Shown here: positions 11,595 to 22,919 of the stretch, in pieces
Numbering within the stretch: position 1 is the stretch's first letter
How the letters are laid out: each line of letters begins with the position of its first letter
Assembly: GCA_023055355.1 (NCBI GenBank)
Contig: JALJCS010000039.1
Coordinates: 610,001-674,000, forward strand
Reading direction: 5' to 3'
DNA length: 64,000 nucleotides
Origin: Agelaius tricolor
Lineage: Eukaryota; Chordata; Aves; Passeriformes; Icteridae
Notes under the pieces: model-generated
Seen by the model: the letters and a program-made list of their open reading frames with translations, nothing else
Database searches by the model: none
Told to the model about the DNA's origin: nothing
Position numbers and translations under genes: made by a program

Positions 11595-12150
11595 GGCTTT
11601 TTACAAATTACAAACGGGACAGGACTGCTGTGGAACTGCCTTGAGCTCTTTTATTTTCCAGCATCACTCTCATTCCATGGTTATGACAATGGGAAGATGC
11701 CAGCAGCTCACATCCCAGGCAGCAGACCAAGAACTTAATGTTAGAACTTCCTTTATAAGTTTCTTGACCAATCACACAAAGCAAGAGCACATTGACAGTA
11801 GTTCCATCCAACCACTATAAGCACACGTACCTTTGGTTAAAACAATGCTTGCTTATTTTGAATACAATACCTGCTTGTAAGCCTTAAAGCACAATGCACA
11901 GAGCTCCATTATTAAGCTTTAACCCTCCTAATCTCTTGCTAGATAAACTTTTCTGTGGCTTAGGGAGTTATTCTAGAGAAGCGTTAATACACAGACCATT
12001 GTTCTATTTGTCCTTGCTTTTCTACTTTTTAAATAATTTTTCTGCTGACCTATCTCATGGCAGCTGCTTAGCTCTAATCACAGTTCTACTGTATCTGAGG
12101 CTTGCCTTTTGCAGCTTTCCCAAAACCCTCTAATTTTGTGATTTCCCACA
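11595..12150 (-). mobile_element. LTR, different songbird ERV family, minus orientation
   Basis: The complement begins TGTGGGAAATCACAAAATTA at 12,150 and contains a TATA-like CTTATAAAGG and a polyadenylation signal AATAAA followed by AGAGCTCAAGG, in the order expected of an LTR. The far end (near 11,595-11,605) is not sharply defined and no target duplication was found. Confidence 0.6.
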
Positions 12151-13899
12151 ATTCCCCTTCTCTCTTCACCTAAAAAGAAACCTTCATAATTGTGTCATTT
12201 ATTACTTGTGTTTCGTAGCCTTACTAGAATATTTCTGCTTATTACCTACTTAAAGCATTTTCTTGCTTGCACTAAAGCAGGGGCAGGGAGAGCAGGGACA
12301 CCAGGGCAGTTTGCAGCCTTAACACAGCCCAGTGGGTACTTACAGTGAAAGATGTCAGTCTTTCTCTGGACAAAAGACGAGGTGTCGAGGTCTTCTTTGG
12401 GAATCCAGAAGCCATTTTGAAGGCAGGATCTCCCAGATGAGTGACAATGCCTCAACAAAACTGGAAGAAGCAACAATGGAACTCTGAAAATCCAGAACCC
12501 AGCTCATGGCAGAATCAAGGCATATACTGGTGCTAAACATTTTCTATGATTTGAAAGTAGCTAAGTGCTTGTTTGGTCTAAGTAGCTAGTATGTTAGGCC
12601 TCTAGTTGGACTTTATTTGAACTATAGGGCTGCCTTGTGCAATTCAAAGATGGATCATACTGAAACCTGGAGCTAAAAATCTGAACATTAGCAATAGTTA
12701 GAACAGACAAAGCTGCAGTTTAAGTATTACTTTAAAAGAGCTAGAGTGGATATCCTCTTCTTTTGGCTAAAGCACCCCTGCTCTCTCAGCTGCTCCTCAC
12801 AGGACTTGGGAGAGACTGGAATGTTATGGCTAATGGCTTAAAAATTGTTAGAAAGGACTTTCTGCCCATTGGGACAAAACTGTATAAGGAGGCTGCGACC
12901 ACCCAAGCCCACTCTTCCCTGAAAATGCCTCTGGACTGGAACTTGGCACTGTGAGTTAAGCTGCCGAAGGGAACTTGAGACAAGACAAAGGTGACACTAT
13001 TGTCCCATTAGCTCAGGGCTGGGGAGAAGTAAACAAGGCTGCAGAGAAAAACCTATCCACAACAAAGCCAAACCTAGCAGCTGTCCTGAAAATCAGCTCT
13101 GTCTGGCTTCAAGGTGGGCAAGTCATAGCCACAGACTCGTCTGCTGAGGCCAGGTTTGCACACAAACCTCCCATCAAAGACCTCCACAGTGCCCCCAGAC
13201 CCATTCCTGAGGCCTTGCACCAGACGACTGCAGGGCACGCAAAGCAACACAACAGATCTGAAAATCCAGAAGCCAATTGATGGCAGACTCAAAGGACAGA
13301 CAGATGCTAAAGATTTTCTATTATTTGAAAGTAGCAATAGACAGAGTCTAACTTGCCCCACCCCAGGGAGGCACCTGGGAGGTCCCACCTTGCCCAAATC
13401 TGCAGGAATCCATTGGAGTCTTACGTTTTGCGAGACCTCACCACAGAGAAGAGCAGAAGAGGATTTTATGGTATGCCAATGGGATCCATGGAATGGTGAT
13501 GTTTTTCACTTCATCTGTCTCTGTCACTCTCCTTCTTCCCCTTCTTCCCAACCCCCCATTCCCGCCGCCACCCCCTCGCTTCTTTTTCTTTTCCTTTCTC
13601 TCTCTCTTCCTCACATTTACTGTTACATAAAATCCAGACTATTGATTTTGGCATATGGTCTCATTTGCCCCTCAATTCACAGGCCTCTCCCTAATAATTG
13701 TAATAACCAGATGATAACAACCCACAGAAACTTGATGAAACTTGAACAGACCTCATTCACCTTTAAGCACTTTAAGCAACCACTAGACGGGAAAAAAAGT
13801 ATAGACAAGTACATTTAGAAAATGTTGCATTCCTTCAGTGCAAAAAAAAAAAAAGCACAATCAGTAGAGCATATATTGTTCATCCACTCAGCTGTGCAT
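12151..13899. other. Non-coding, with a diverged direct repeat
   Basis: No gene seen. The stretches at about 12,486-12,560 and 13,258-13,335 are related (GAAAATCCAGAA..., a shared ATGGCAGA core and TTTGAAAGTAGC ends), suggesting an old duplicated or repeated element. A run of 13 A at about 13,842-13,854 lies just upstream of the next LTR. Confidence 0.5.
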
Positions 13900-14263
13900 T
13901 GTGGTGGTGTTCACAGGGGTCTTAGGATGAGGGAAGAGATGAGGATCTGACTCTTGATTTATTATTTGATGATATATATTCTATTAAAACTATACTAAAA
14001 GAATAGAAGAAAGGATTTCATCAGAAGGCGAGCTAAGAATAGAAAAAGAAAGAATGAATAACAAAAGCTTGTGTCTCAGACAGAGTCCAAGCCAGCTGAG
14101 TGTGAGTGGCCATTAATTAGAAACAACTCTAGGAGACCAATCACAGATGCACCTGTTGCATTCCACAGCAGCAGATAACCATTGTTTACATTTTGTTCCT
14201 GAGGTCTCTCAGCTTCTCAGGAGAAAAAACCCAAAGGATTTTTCATAAAACATGTCTGTGGCA
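13900..14263 (+). mobile_element. Solo LTR, same family as 10,977, copy 2
   Basis: About 364 bp, starting TGTGGTGGTGTTCACAGG and ending TCTGTGGCA. The flanks GTGCAT (13,894-13,899) and GTGCAG (14,264-14,269) agree at five of six bases and are its own target duplication. This and the copy at 10,977 are therefore separate insertions and not the two ends of one provirus. Confidence 0.78.
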
Positions 14264-14411
14264 GTGCAGACCACTGAACTGCTGCACCAGAAGACGGGCA
14301 TTATCCCATTATCCTGTATTTCCCTTTGGCATTCTCTCTCAGAGTGCAGATGAGACAAAACCAAAAAGTTCAACTTGAGTCAATCTTTACCTCCAAAGGA
14401 AATTCAGGAAC

Positions 14412-14505
14412 TTTCTGCAGAGGCCAATGCTCTGCACGCTGATGAACTCCTTGCAGAGGCCAATGCTCTGCACGCTCAGGAACTTTGCAGAGGCCAATGC
14501 TCCGC
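14412..14505 (+). repeat. Three tandem ~35-bp repeats, each with a CCAAT box
   Basis: Three units sharing GCAGAGGCCAATGCTC with CCAAT at 14,424, 14,460 and 14,494, spaced 36 and 34 bp. The array sits just upstream of a CpG island. Repeated CCAAT motifs at near-constant spacing could bind NF-Y; that is inference. Confidence 0.6.
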
Positions 14506-14519
14506 GAACAATTCCCCTG

Positions 14520-15290
14520 GCGAATGGCCCAGTGAAGCCGCCTGCAGGAGCCCAGGCTGCGCACAACCAGCCAGGGCCGCGTACTCAGGCAACTGAGGCC
14601 GCGCCGCTGTCACAGACGCTACCGCCGCCTTCGTGGTTTCCAGGCAGCCGCGGAACCCGCGGAACAAGCCGCCGCCCTTTCCCGGATCCTGCCCCTCCCG
14701 GCCCCGCACGCCCCCCAAGATACTGCCGGGGCTCGGGGGCTTCGTCTGCCTGGGCTGGGGCTCGGCCTCCCCTGCGGGACAAGGTGAGGGGGGGTCCCCG
14801 GGGGTCGTGTCCCCCCGGGAGCGTGTGTGAGTCCCCCATGTCCCCCCCAAGCCGGGGTCACCCCCTTTTCTCTGCCCAGAGCTCCTGAGCCAGCTCCTGC
14901 TGCCCCCTGGGAGGGGCTTTGGGGAGTCCCCCGGGGACCCCCTTGAATGCCCATTCCTGGGCACTGGGACCCTTCGCATCTCCTTCCCCAGCTGCAGGAC
15001 CCCCTGCACCCCCTTATTCTGCCCCGAAACCCCCTGCACCCCCTTTCCCGGGTATCCTCCTCTCCCGGCCCCTGGATCCCCCGTTTCCATGAGCCCGGGG
15101 AGCCCCGGACCCCATTCCCGGCCAGCCCGGGGCACCTCAGCCCCAGGCCTTCCTTTGCCCGGCGAGCGGTGACGTCACTGCAGACTCGGGCCGCCATTGG
15201 CCAGCAGCAAAGAGCGGCGCCAATGGCGGGGCCGGAGGCGGCTCAGGGGCCGTGAAGAGCCTTGAGCTGTGAGGGGCCCTGAGGGGCCAT
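14520..15290. promoter_or_regulatory. CpG island, promoter-like
   Basis: GC- and CpG-rich stretch in AT-richer surroundings. Near its right end are a perfect CRE palindrome TGACGTCA (15,170-15,177), an inverted CCAAT box (ATTGG, 15,196-15,200) and a direct one (15,220-15,224) in GC-rich context. No TATA box and no assignable first exon were found, so the transcript and its direction are unknown. Confidence 0.5.
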
Positions 15291-15690
15291 GAAGGGCCGT
15301 GAGGTGTCACTCTTGCGCCCAGAATGACACAGGAACAGGCAGGAGGCAGTATTGCAGAAAGACTAAAAGAAGGTTTAATTCAAGAGAACCGTGCGGTTTT
15401 TATAGAGTGATACGATATATTCTGTTTGATTGGCTAGTGAACAAAAACATTCTTTATACACCGTCCTTGAGAAGAAGAGAGAGACCAAGTAGAAGAACAC
15501 CACCTGCAGATTGTTTGTACTTAAGTTCTCACATTCTTACAACTTGCTAATAATTCTCACAAGCTGCTGTGAGAAACACTTGCTGTTTCTCTCTGTCCCA
15601 TGGTATCCACAGTGAGAGGCTCTGAGGGGTCTTGGGCAACTGTGAGGGAGCCATGAGGGGCTTGTGAGGGACCATGGGGAACTGTGTGGT
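15245..15690. repeat. Degenerate GAGGGGCC(A)TGA minisatellite, split by an LTR
   Basis: Short imperfect repeats such as GAGGGGCCCTGAGGGGCCA occur at 15,265-15,304 and resume at 15,612-15,690 on the far side of an inserted LTR. Confidence 0.5.
15305..15611 (-). mobile_element. Solo LTR, short family, minus orientation
   Basis: 307 bp. The complement starts TGTGGATACCATGGGACAG, contains a TATA box (CTATAAAAACC) and ends GCAAGAGTGACA. Flanks GTGAGG (15,299-15,304) and GTGAGA (15,612-15,617) give a 5-6 bp target duplication. Confidence 0.75.
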
Positions 15691-15810
15691 GTTATCTTTT
15701 TATACTAAAACCTACGTGTACACTATTTACAATAACTTCTCAATACTTATCACCTATGTTAGACAGTGAGTTTTTACTCTAATCCAAAAATGCCAACATC
15801 ACTTAAAAGA
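15690..15810 (-). mobile_element. LTR fragment related to the LTR at 17.9-18.8 kb
   Basis: The complement of this stretch (GTGATGTTGGCATTTTTGGA ... AGATAACACC) aligns with 18,461-18,580 of the plus strand, including the shared CTCACTGTCTAAC core. It is a diverged fragment of the same LTR family in the opposite direction. Confidence 0.6.
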
Positions 15811-15936
15811 TGACGGGAGGGAGGGAGGGAGGAAGGAAGGAAGGAAGGAAGGAAGGAAGGAAGGAAGGAAGGAAGGAAGGAAGGAAGGAAGGAAGGAAGG
15901 AAGGAAGGAAGGAAAGAAGGAAGGAAGGAAGGAAGG
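15811..15936 (+). repeat. (GGAA)n microsatellite
   Basis: Starts as GAGG repeats and continues as about 28 near-perfect GGAA units, with one GGAA to AGAA change near 15,914. Confidence 0.97.
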
Positions 15937-15961
15937 GTGATAAATGAATTCACTGGATTCA

Positions 15962-16960
15962 AGGATCATACAATTATAAATTTATTATTATTATTATGCA
16001 AGCAAGAATAAGCAAAGTTCAGCGCTGGGCGGCCGGGAGTCTCCGCTCCTCTAGGCTCGCACCGTTCCTATCCCCAAAGTCCACCTTTTATTGCCTTTTT
16101 CTCCCGGGTCCAGGGATGATGTGGTCTGTCTTTTGCGCTTGCTCCTTCAGTTGCTAGGGGGTCTTTTTCTGCCTTCTGGTGGTTGTGGGATGAAGGCTCC
16201 AAGGCTTCCTCTTTTAACCGCTGAGTGAACTTTTCCTTATAAGGCATACCTATACAGTGGAATTTTCAGAACACTATACGATTCCTGCAAGCCTAAGCAA
16301 TTCTTGTGAGTTTAGGGATTGTTATTACAGCTCTCCTCTGTGACCTCTTAGGTGAACTTTTCTTTACCATGGAATTCCCAAAGCACTATACGATTCCTGC
16401 AAGCCAAGCAACCATATGTGGCTATACATTTAAGATTCAAGCGGTTTTAGCTATTTAGTTATTGCTTTGATATTGTATAAATATTTAGCTATTGATTTAA
16501 TTAATGAACAAACGTATTGCTACTTATTACACTCATCACCACCTTTACCGCGCATGCTCCACCACTCGTTTTGGTTGTCGCACAAGTCTTTGGGGGTCCT
16601 TGTTTGATGAAGGCCTCTCTTCTTCCTCAATGTCTTTAATTCACCTTTGGGTTACACATGCGCACCCAGCCAGTACAATGTAATCCAAAACTAACATATT
16701 AACTAAATTTAAGCATCAAAGCAATAAATCTCTTATAGCTGGCAGTTTTCTGGGACCCAACCAGATTTTCCTCTCTTTCTGTTAATTTTTAGTAACTGTT
16801 ATCTCTTACTTTTTCCTCCTGTCATGGAACATCTGCAGGGAGGGGGGTGGAACCCCTCCACTCCCTTTTTTCTTGGCATTACAACTTTTAACTGTTTTAT
16901 TATTCTTTCCAAATATTAATTACTGCATCAATATTGATTACTGTTTCAATTTTGTCAGCA
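15962..16960 (-). mobile_element. LTR-like sequence, minus orientation, ends uncertain
   Basis: The complement of 15,975-16,060 reads like an R-U5 region of an LTR. A diverged internal duplication is visible: an ACACTATACGATTCCTGCAAG-type block at about 16,268-16,292 and again at about 16,381-16,403, each preceded by a GAACTTTTC segment. No target duplication was found. Assigned by pattern only. Confidence 0.42.
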
Positions 16961-16984
16961 CAAATCATACCTATTTACCACAGC

Positions 16985-18130
16985 TCTGTTCCTCTCTCTT
17001 GCAGCCCTTGAAAGCCTGACGGAGGACATGAGCAGTGCTGTGTCAGAGCTGGCATTTCAAACACTGCACGTCCTCTGAGCAACAGCCAGTGGGCAATATT
17101 CCATCTTCCAGAGGCTGCACGATCAGCTGCACAGGGCATGGATCACTCGGCCTCATCTGTCACGGCTCAGCTGGCTGCACTGCTGGAGCTCTGAGGAGAG
17201 CTGATCTGGGAGGCTCTCTTTGCTGGGGCAACCTGAGCCAGCGGGGATTTTTAGTTTTCTGTAAGATTTTTCTTTTCTTCCATTCTATTTTTTATTCTAT
17301 GTAAATATAGACTATGTTATAATACACAGAATCTCAGGAGATTTCTTTGCTGCCCAGGGTCCGCAGGGCATAGGGGAGGAGAAGGAAAAGGGTGCTTGTG
17401 CTCAGCCAGCTGCCCCGGCATGCAGTGGGCAAGGGGAAATGGCCAGAAGCCCCTTGGCCTTTGGTGGTTCTGCTGAAGCCTTTGTGCTGCCCACAGAGCG
17501 GCTGGGCAGGGGCCAGAGGTGCGGGGATCCCTGCCAGAGCGGTGCCTGGAGATGGCCACAAGCCCTGTGCCAGGCAGGAAGCGCCATCCGTGTCCTCCCG
17601 CCCGTCTGCTGCTGCCTGCCTTGCTGAGGGCTCCCAGGTGCCTCTGGATGGGGCTGCTCTGGAGCTGCTGTGGGGCTGCGGCGCTGCTGCCGGGCAGCTT
17701 GGCCGGGCTGGGGCAGGGCCTGAGGGGCTGGGGCGCTGGCAAGCCCTGAGCAATGGGCTGTCAGAGGCCACAAGCAGCCCCCTGGCAGCCGCCTTGTTCC
17801 TGCCAGAGCTGACTGGCAAGATGGATCCCGGGCACTCTGCAACTAACAGCATCAGTGTTGTTGGAAACCCAAATGCAGGGAAATCTCAGACCTTTGGTCT
17901 TGTCGGCAAAGTTTAGAATTAAACACAGCATTTGAGCTGAGACCTTGGAAAGGGCTTCCAAACTCAGGTGCTAGAAGCGAGAATGCGGATTTCTAGTTTA
18001 TAGCAGAGACACGGGGAGGAAAGTTGAAGTGGAGGAAAGTTTCAAGTTTTAGAGTTCAAGATCTAGAAAAAATCCAAGTAGTTCCAATGGTAAACAAGAA
18101 GTTTAGGATGCAGTGCTGTAGGTTTGTTGC
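16985..18130 (+). pseudogene. MROH-family pseudogene: last exon and 3' flank
   Basis: A 5'-truncated copy of the 25,109-26,250 region. The intron end TCTCTCTTGCAG and exon start at 17,005 match the last exon of the intact MROH gene, but the reading frame meets TGA after about 24 codons and the rest is diverged. The 3' part (from about 17,320) is nearly identical to 25,440-26,250, including the start of an LTR present in both copies, so the block was duplicated after that LTR inserted. No other MROH exons precede it. Confidence 0.75.
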
Positions 18131-18790
18131 ATCATGGCATGATTGGCTAAGGAAGCTTCCACTGTAGCATGATGTGGGAACCCAGGAAATTCCTTGGGCT
18201 GCCCAGCAGGACTCGAGACCCTGTCAGAGGGCTCAGAGACCTTGGCATAGAGCCCAAGACCCCTGTGCCTTTGATTTAGCCCTTGGAAAAAACAATTCCC
18301 AACCTTGTATGAAGAATGGCAAGCCACAAAATGATAGTGAATTTAGCACAGAGTGGAAAACTAGATTTGGGGGGTTTTTAGAATGGGGCTTCAGGGGGCA
18401 AGATGGAGGAATCTAGGCATGTCCAGCCTTTCTCCTCCTTCTTCTTGGTCTCCGTCTTCTGCTGTGATGTTGGCACTTTTCGATTGGTTTAGAGTAGAAG
18501 CTCACTGTCTAACGTAGATGATAGGTATTGGAAAGTCATTGTAAATATTGTACAGGGAGCTGTTTTCAGTAGAAGAAGATAACACCGCCCCGGCGGAGGC
18601 AGAGTGCCTTAGACTGTCTTGCTGAGTGGACCTCGGCAGGACAGGAGAAAGAATTTTATAGATAAGATACAATGAACAACCTTGAGACCGAGAAATGAAG
18701 AGCTCTGACTCCTTCTTCCACCGCCGGGCTGGGAAAAGAGACTTTCTAACTTATCTCGGGCTCACTCTGAGCAGCTAGAGACCCCGAGAG
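17853..18790 (+). mobile_element. ERVL-like songbird LTR, plus orientation
   Basis: Starts near TGTTGTTGGAAACCCAAATG and continues through TTAGAGTAGAAGCTCACTG and a poly(A)-region-like AGATACAATGAACAACCTTG. The first ~400 bp also occur at 25,973-26,250. The right end is approximate, and the family name cannot be confirmed here. Confidence 0.5.
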
Positions 18791-20167
18791 CATGAGTCCC
18801 TAAGAGGAAATCTTGAAGGATTGGGTCCAAAACAGAAATATCCTTGTTGGCCGTGTCTTCTTGGCCAAGAAATCCTTCAAAGCTCTTGCAACTACAAGTC
18901 TTGCGGCCCTCTGAGCCGTGCGGTGCAGATGCGAGCCAAACTCACCCTTCCTGTCTCTGTAGAAGAGAAGAAAAAGCAATGGCATCATCTAAAAAAATCA
19001 GAGGTCCGCTCTCTAGCTCCTTCCAAACTCCTTCAAGTCACCCAAAGTGTGATTTAGCTACAAATAGATGAGAGGGACTCTTAGTGCTGCTGGCTCTTTG
19101 ACTCCAGAACGGCTGCTTTAGAATCTTTCCCATAACCCTGTGTAGTTATGTGCCGGCAATGACTCCTTTGAGGAAACTTTCCCAGCTGACTTGCATGGAG
19201 GATTGTTTGAAGGATGTTTGCGGGGAAAGGCTCCCAGCAGAGGTCTGGGCTTTGGCCTAGTTGTGTCCCCTGCTGATTGTGAAGTGTGCCATCAGCAGCA
19301 GGGCTTTCTGGGCTAAAAATATCATCAAGTCACTTGGACTTGCTCTTTTTGGCCTATAAAAGCTGGAGCCACTTTTGGGGCAAATTTGGAGACCTCATCT
19401 ATGGGTGAATGGAGCAGCTAGGATTTTCCCAGTGGCTGGGAATGGTTCTCCAGGTGCCTGGTGTAAAAGGGGGCTGCCCAGCAACAGCGCATCTGCAAGA
19501 TAATGAACAATTGTCTTGGTTTGAAGAGAGAGGTGTCTGCTAAGGAAGGCAGAAGCCTTCTCTGAAAGGGAAAATGTAAATCCCCAGCCCTCAAAGGATT
19601 CTAATTTAGAAATTCAAATGCTCTCAGGGAAAGATATGGGGATAGGACTGAGAGCCTGCAGAGCTGGGTGGTGTTTGCTGATGCTCTGAGCCCTTCCTCA
19701 AGATCCTGTGGGGCTGCCTTAGACACCTGGGGCCAGGCATTCCTTCCAGCCTGGGCCACTTTGGCTGGGCTGGGGGCGGCCCCGGCGCAGGCGGCAGTGT
19801 GTGCAAGGGCCCTGGGTGGCACGCTGCAGCACGGTCACCATGTGCCATGGAATGGAACCCGGTGTCCAAGGCCCCTTTGTGACACGTGGGAAATAGAAGC
19901 TTGCCCGGGAGCTGGGAGCACGCAACGGGGCACAACGGGAGAGCGGTGCCGTGAGGAGCCCCCACACAGCGCGCTCGTTCCCGTCTGAGCACGAGCTTTT
20001 CCGCAGCCTTGTTCCTGCAGCTGAGCTCGAGGCCAGAGCACAGGACTCGGTGACCCGTGGCCTTGCGAGGCTTCTATTCTGCAGCTGCCCTCAAGGGCAG
20101 AGCGTGGGACTTGGTGCCCCGGAGCTTTCCCAGGGCACCTCTCCTGCAAGTAGCTCCAGTCAGAGAC
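18791..20167. other. 5' flank of the MROH gene
   Basis: No separate gene seen. The segment at about 19,366-19,510 (GGGGCAAATTTGGAGACCTC...) is ~80% similar to 62,284-62,420, so this flank is itself a duplicated sequence. The proximal part (19,960-20,167) probably holds the 5' UTR and promoter of the MROH gene, but there is no clear TATA box. Confidence 0.5.
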
Positions 20168-22876
20168 ATGGAGCAGAGACCCCCGAGAGTGCCCAAGATG
20201 GCCTGGCTGGAGGAGGAGGAGGAGGAAGAAGGCCCTGGAGCTGCCCCAGCACAGGAGACTGAGGAGGTGGTGCCTTTCCATCCACCCCAGGAGGGTGAGT
20301 GGCAGAGCTGAGCTGCAGGGCTGGAGCCTGCAGACAGCTTGACCCCATGCCATGCCACCCCATGCCATCCCATCCCATGCCATCCCATCCCATGCCATCC
20401 CATCCCATCCCATCCCATCCCATCCCCTCCCATGCAATCCCCTGGGGAAATGCCCACGGACAGGATGGAATAGGGCCCGGGCAGACACCCCGCAGTGGCC
20501 ATGCTCCATCCCTTGGGGCATCCCTGGGCTCTCCCAGCCTGGGCGGCGCAGGGCTGGGCTGTGTTCTCTGGCCTCTCCCGCAGCCCCTCAGCTCTGGCTG
20601 CGCTCGCTTTTTGCCAGATGCAGCCCTGGAGCACACACAAGAGCAGGAATCCAGCCGTGGCCGCTTCCGCAGCACAGCGCAGGTACCTGCAGCCACCCCC
20701 AGCTGGGCTGGGCCTGCTGTCCCTGCTCAGCCCAGCACCGTGTGTGCAGCACTCCATGCAACATCCCCGGCTTCCTGCCCTTCTCCTACAGTTTGTTTGC
20801 GACTTCATCCGGAGCATTCAGCAGGAAGAGACCAGCACCATGGGCACTGGGCCCAGAGCTCACTCAGAGCTCCTCCATCATGAGACCAGTGCCGCCCTGC
20901 TGGATTTGCTCCTGGACAAGGGTGTTGCCAGGCCAGAACAAGTAAGCAGCCTGGGGCCAGGCTTCCATTCCCCCATGAGTCCTGTGGCTTTCCCAGCCAC
21001 GTCTGCTGGTCCCTGGGAGCCTTTGAGGTCATGGCAGTGTGCTGGGAAGGGAAGTACTTCTCTGGGGACCCTGGGGACATTGCTCCCTCTGGCAGCTTTC
21101 CAAGTCTCCCCGTGCCTTCTCCAGGTGCCCGCCATGGTGAGGTTCATCCACCAGTGGCTCCTGGCCAATGATTCTGCCGAGCACAGGCTGGACAAGGCCC
21201 TGCTGAAACTCACCAAAGCACACCCGGGTGACACAGTCGTGACGCTCCTGCGTGTGGCCCCGTCCTGTGACAGGTATGGGGCCCACCTGCCCAGAGGGCT
21301 CAGGCCTCCCCAGCCCATCACCCTGTAAAGCCTGCCACAGGTGTCTGAGCAACAGAGACTTCCAGGGCCCTCTGGCTGCCGCCTTTCCCAGCCCTGGCAC
21401 GTCGGCCCCTGAGCCTGCTGCCATGCTCCCTCCCTGCCCCTCAGGGCTCTGTCCCCACAGGCCTGGGCTGCCTGGCTGCTGCTGGCCAGGGCCAGTGGGC
21501 AGAGGCAGAACTGGCAGCCAGCTCAGCTCCCCCCGGTGCTGTGTCTGAGACCCCCCTGAGACAGAGCTCTGACCCCGCAGAGCTGCCATGGCCATGTGGA
21601 AGACCATCATGGGCTCAGCCAGGACTGCAGAGCCAGTGCAGCTGATCCTCCTGGATGTGCTGGGGAGCTGGCCAGAGCACAGCACGTGCACCTCCGATGG
21701 GGACCAAACGGCTGTCTTTGGCCTGGCTGTGAGTTTCTGCAAGTGGCCTTTGCTGGCCCCAAGGCCGCCTCTCCAGAGCTCTCCATCCTCCTTCCCCCAC
21801 TGCATCTGCCTGCCTCACGCAGAGGCCTGAAACCTGGCCCAGGGGCAGCTTCAGGCCCAGCAGGCCCCGTGCCCCCCTGCCTCTCTCCAGGCCTCTCCCT
21901 GCCACGCTCGGGCCCTGCCACACGGACGCCTGGGCACTGAGCGCTGTCTCGTGGGGCTTTGTCCTTTGCAGGCAACCGTGGTGATGTGGAAGATCCTGCA
22001 GGAGCCCCCTGTCCCACGTGTGGTGAGGCCGTATTTCCCCCGCCTATTTGTGCATCTGCTCTTCCAAGTGTTCTCCAGCACAGAAGAGATGCCAGAGGAG
22101 GTCGATGCCTTCTGGAAGGCATGCCAGCAAGAGCACGGCCTTGCCATCAGCCCCAACAGGTGCTCCATCCCACTCCTCCTGTCCCTGCCACGTGGCCTGC
22201 TAAGGAGCCAGTGCTGCCAGTGTGACCTGGCCTTTGCTGTGCACACAGGTTCGCAGTGCAGACCCTGAAGTCCCTGCTCTGCCAAAAGCAGTACAAGGAT
22301 GTGGTAGTGTCAGTGGAACGCAAACATGGCTGGGACACGCTGCTCTGTGCTGACACCCGCCACTATGCCGTGGGTCTGCTGGCCAGGTGAGACTCCCCTT
22401 CTCCCCATTGCTCCTGGCATTTGTGCTTTGTTCCCGAGCTGTCCCACACATACCCCGAGGCCCTGGGACACACTGAGGGATGGCTAAGGACACACTGAGG
22501 GACGGCCAAGCAGACTGGAAAAGGTTTGGAGGGGAGAGAGCGCAGCGGGAGACACCTCCTTAAGGGCCCAGGGCCCCTTGCAGGACGGTGGTGAAAGACC
22601 ACCAGGCTCTGTGAGCCTGTCCTTGGAGAGATTTCCTCAGCTTCCTGGTCCCTTTTTCGCCCTCCTAGGGAGATGCGCCATGCTTGTCTTCGGTTGTGTT
22701 CCAGTATTGCACTCCACCTCCTCTGGCTGCTCAGCACACAGGAGCCACACTGGGATCTGCCTGCCCTGGCATTCCTTGTGGAGGTGAGCCGGGTGTCCAG
22801 CGCTACCTGGCTGAGCTGCCTCCCAGCTCTCTGCCCTCTCGTTGCCGCAGCCACCTGGGACGGTGCCCGCGCCCTG

Positions 22877-22919
<43 letters not shown>

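Noticed and set aside
13834..13860. Poly(A) tract as the tail of a processed pseudogene
   Set aside because: No coding sequence or target duplication could be recognised upstream.
10977..14263. One provirus bounded by the two related LTRs
   Set aside because: Each LTR has its own target duplication (CAAAGG; GTGCA), and the sequence between shows no retroviral genes.
15774..15962. Pro-Ser-Phe-Leu repeat protein
   Set aside because: Translation of the GGAA microsatellite.
16985..17742. A second working MROH gene
   Set aside because: Only the last exon is present, and it meets a stop after about 24 codons.
17392..17916. 174-codon frame in the MROH 3' flank, repeated at 25,511-26,035
   Set aside because: Both copies are open, but the frame lies downstream of the MROH stop, shows no domain, and is matched by equally open antisense frames in GC-rich DNA.
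20299..20945. Ser-His-Pro and Met-Pro repeat proteins
   Set aside because: Translations of the CCATCC minisatellite in intron 1.
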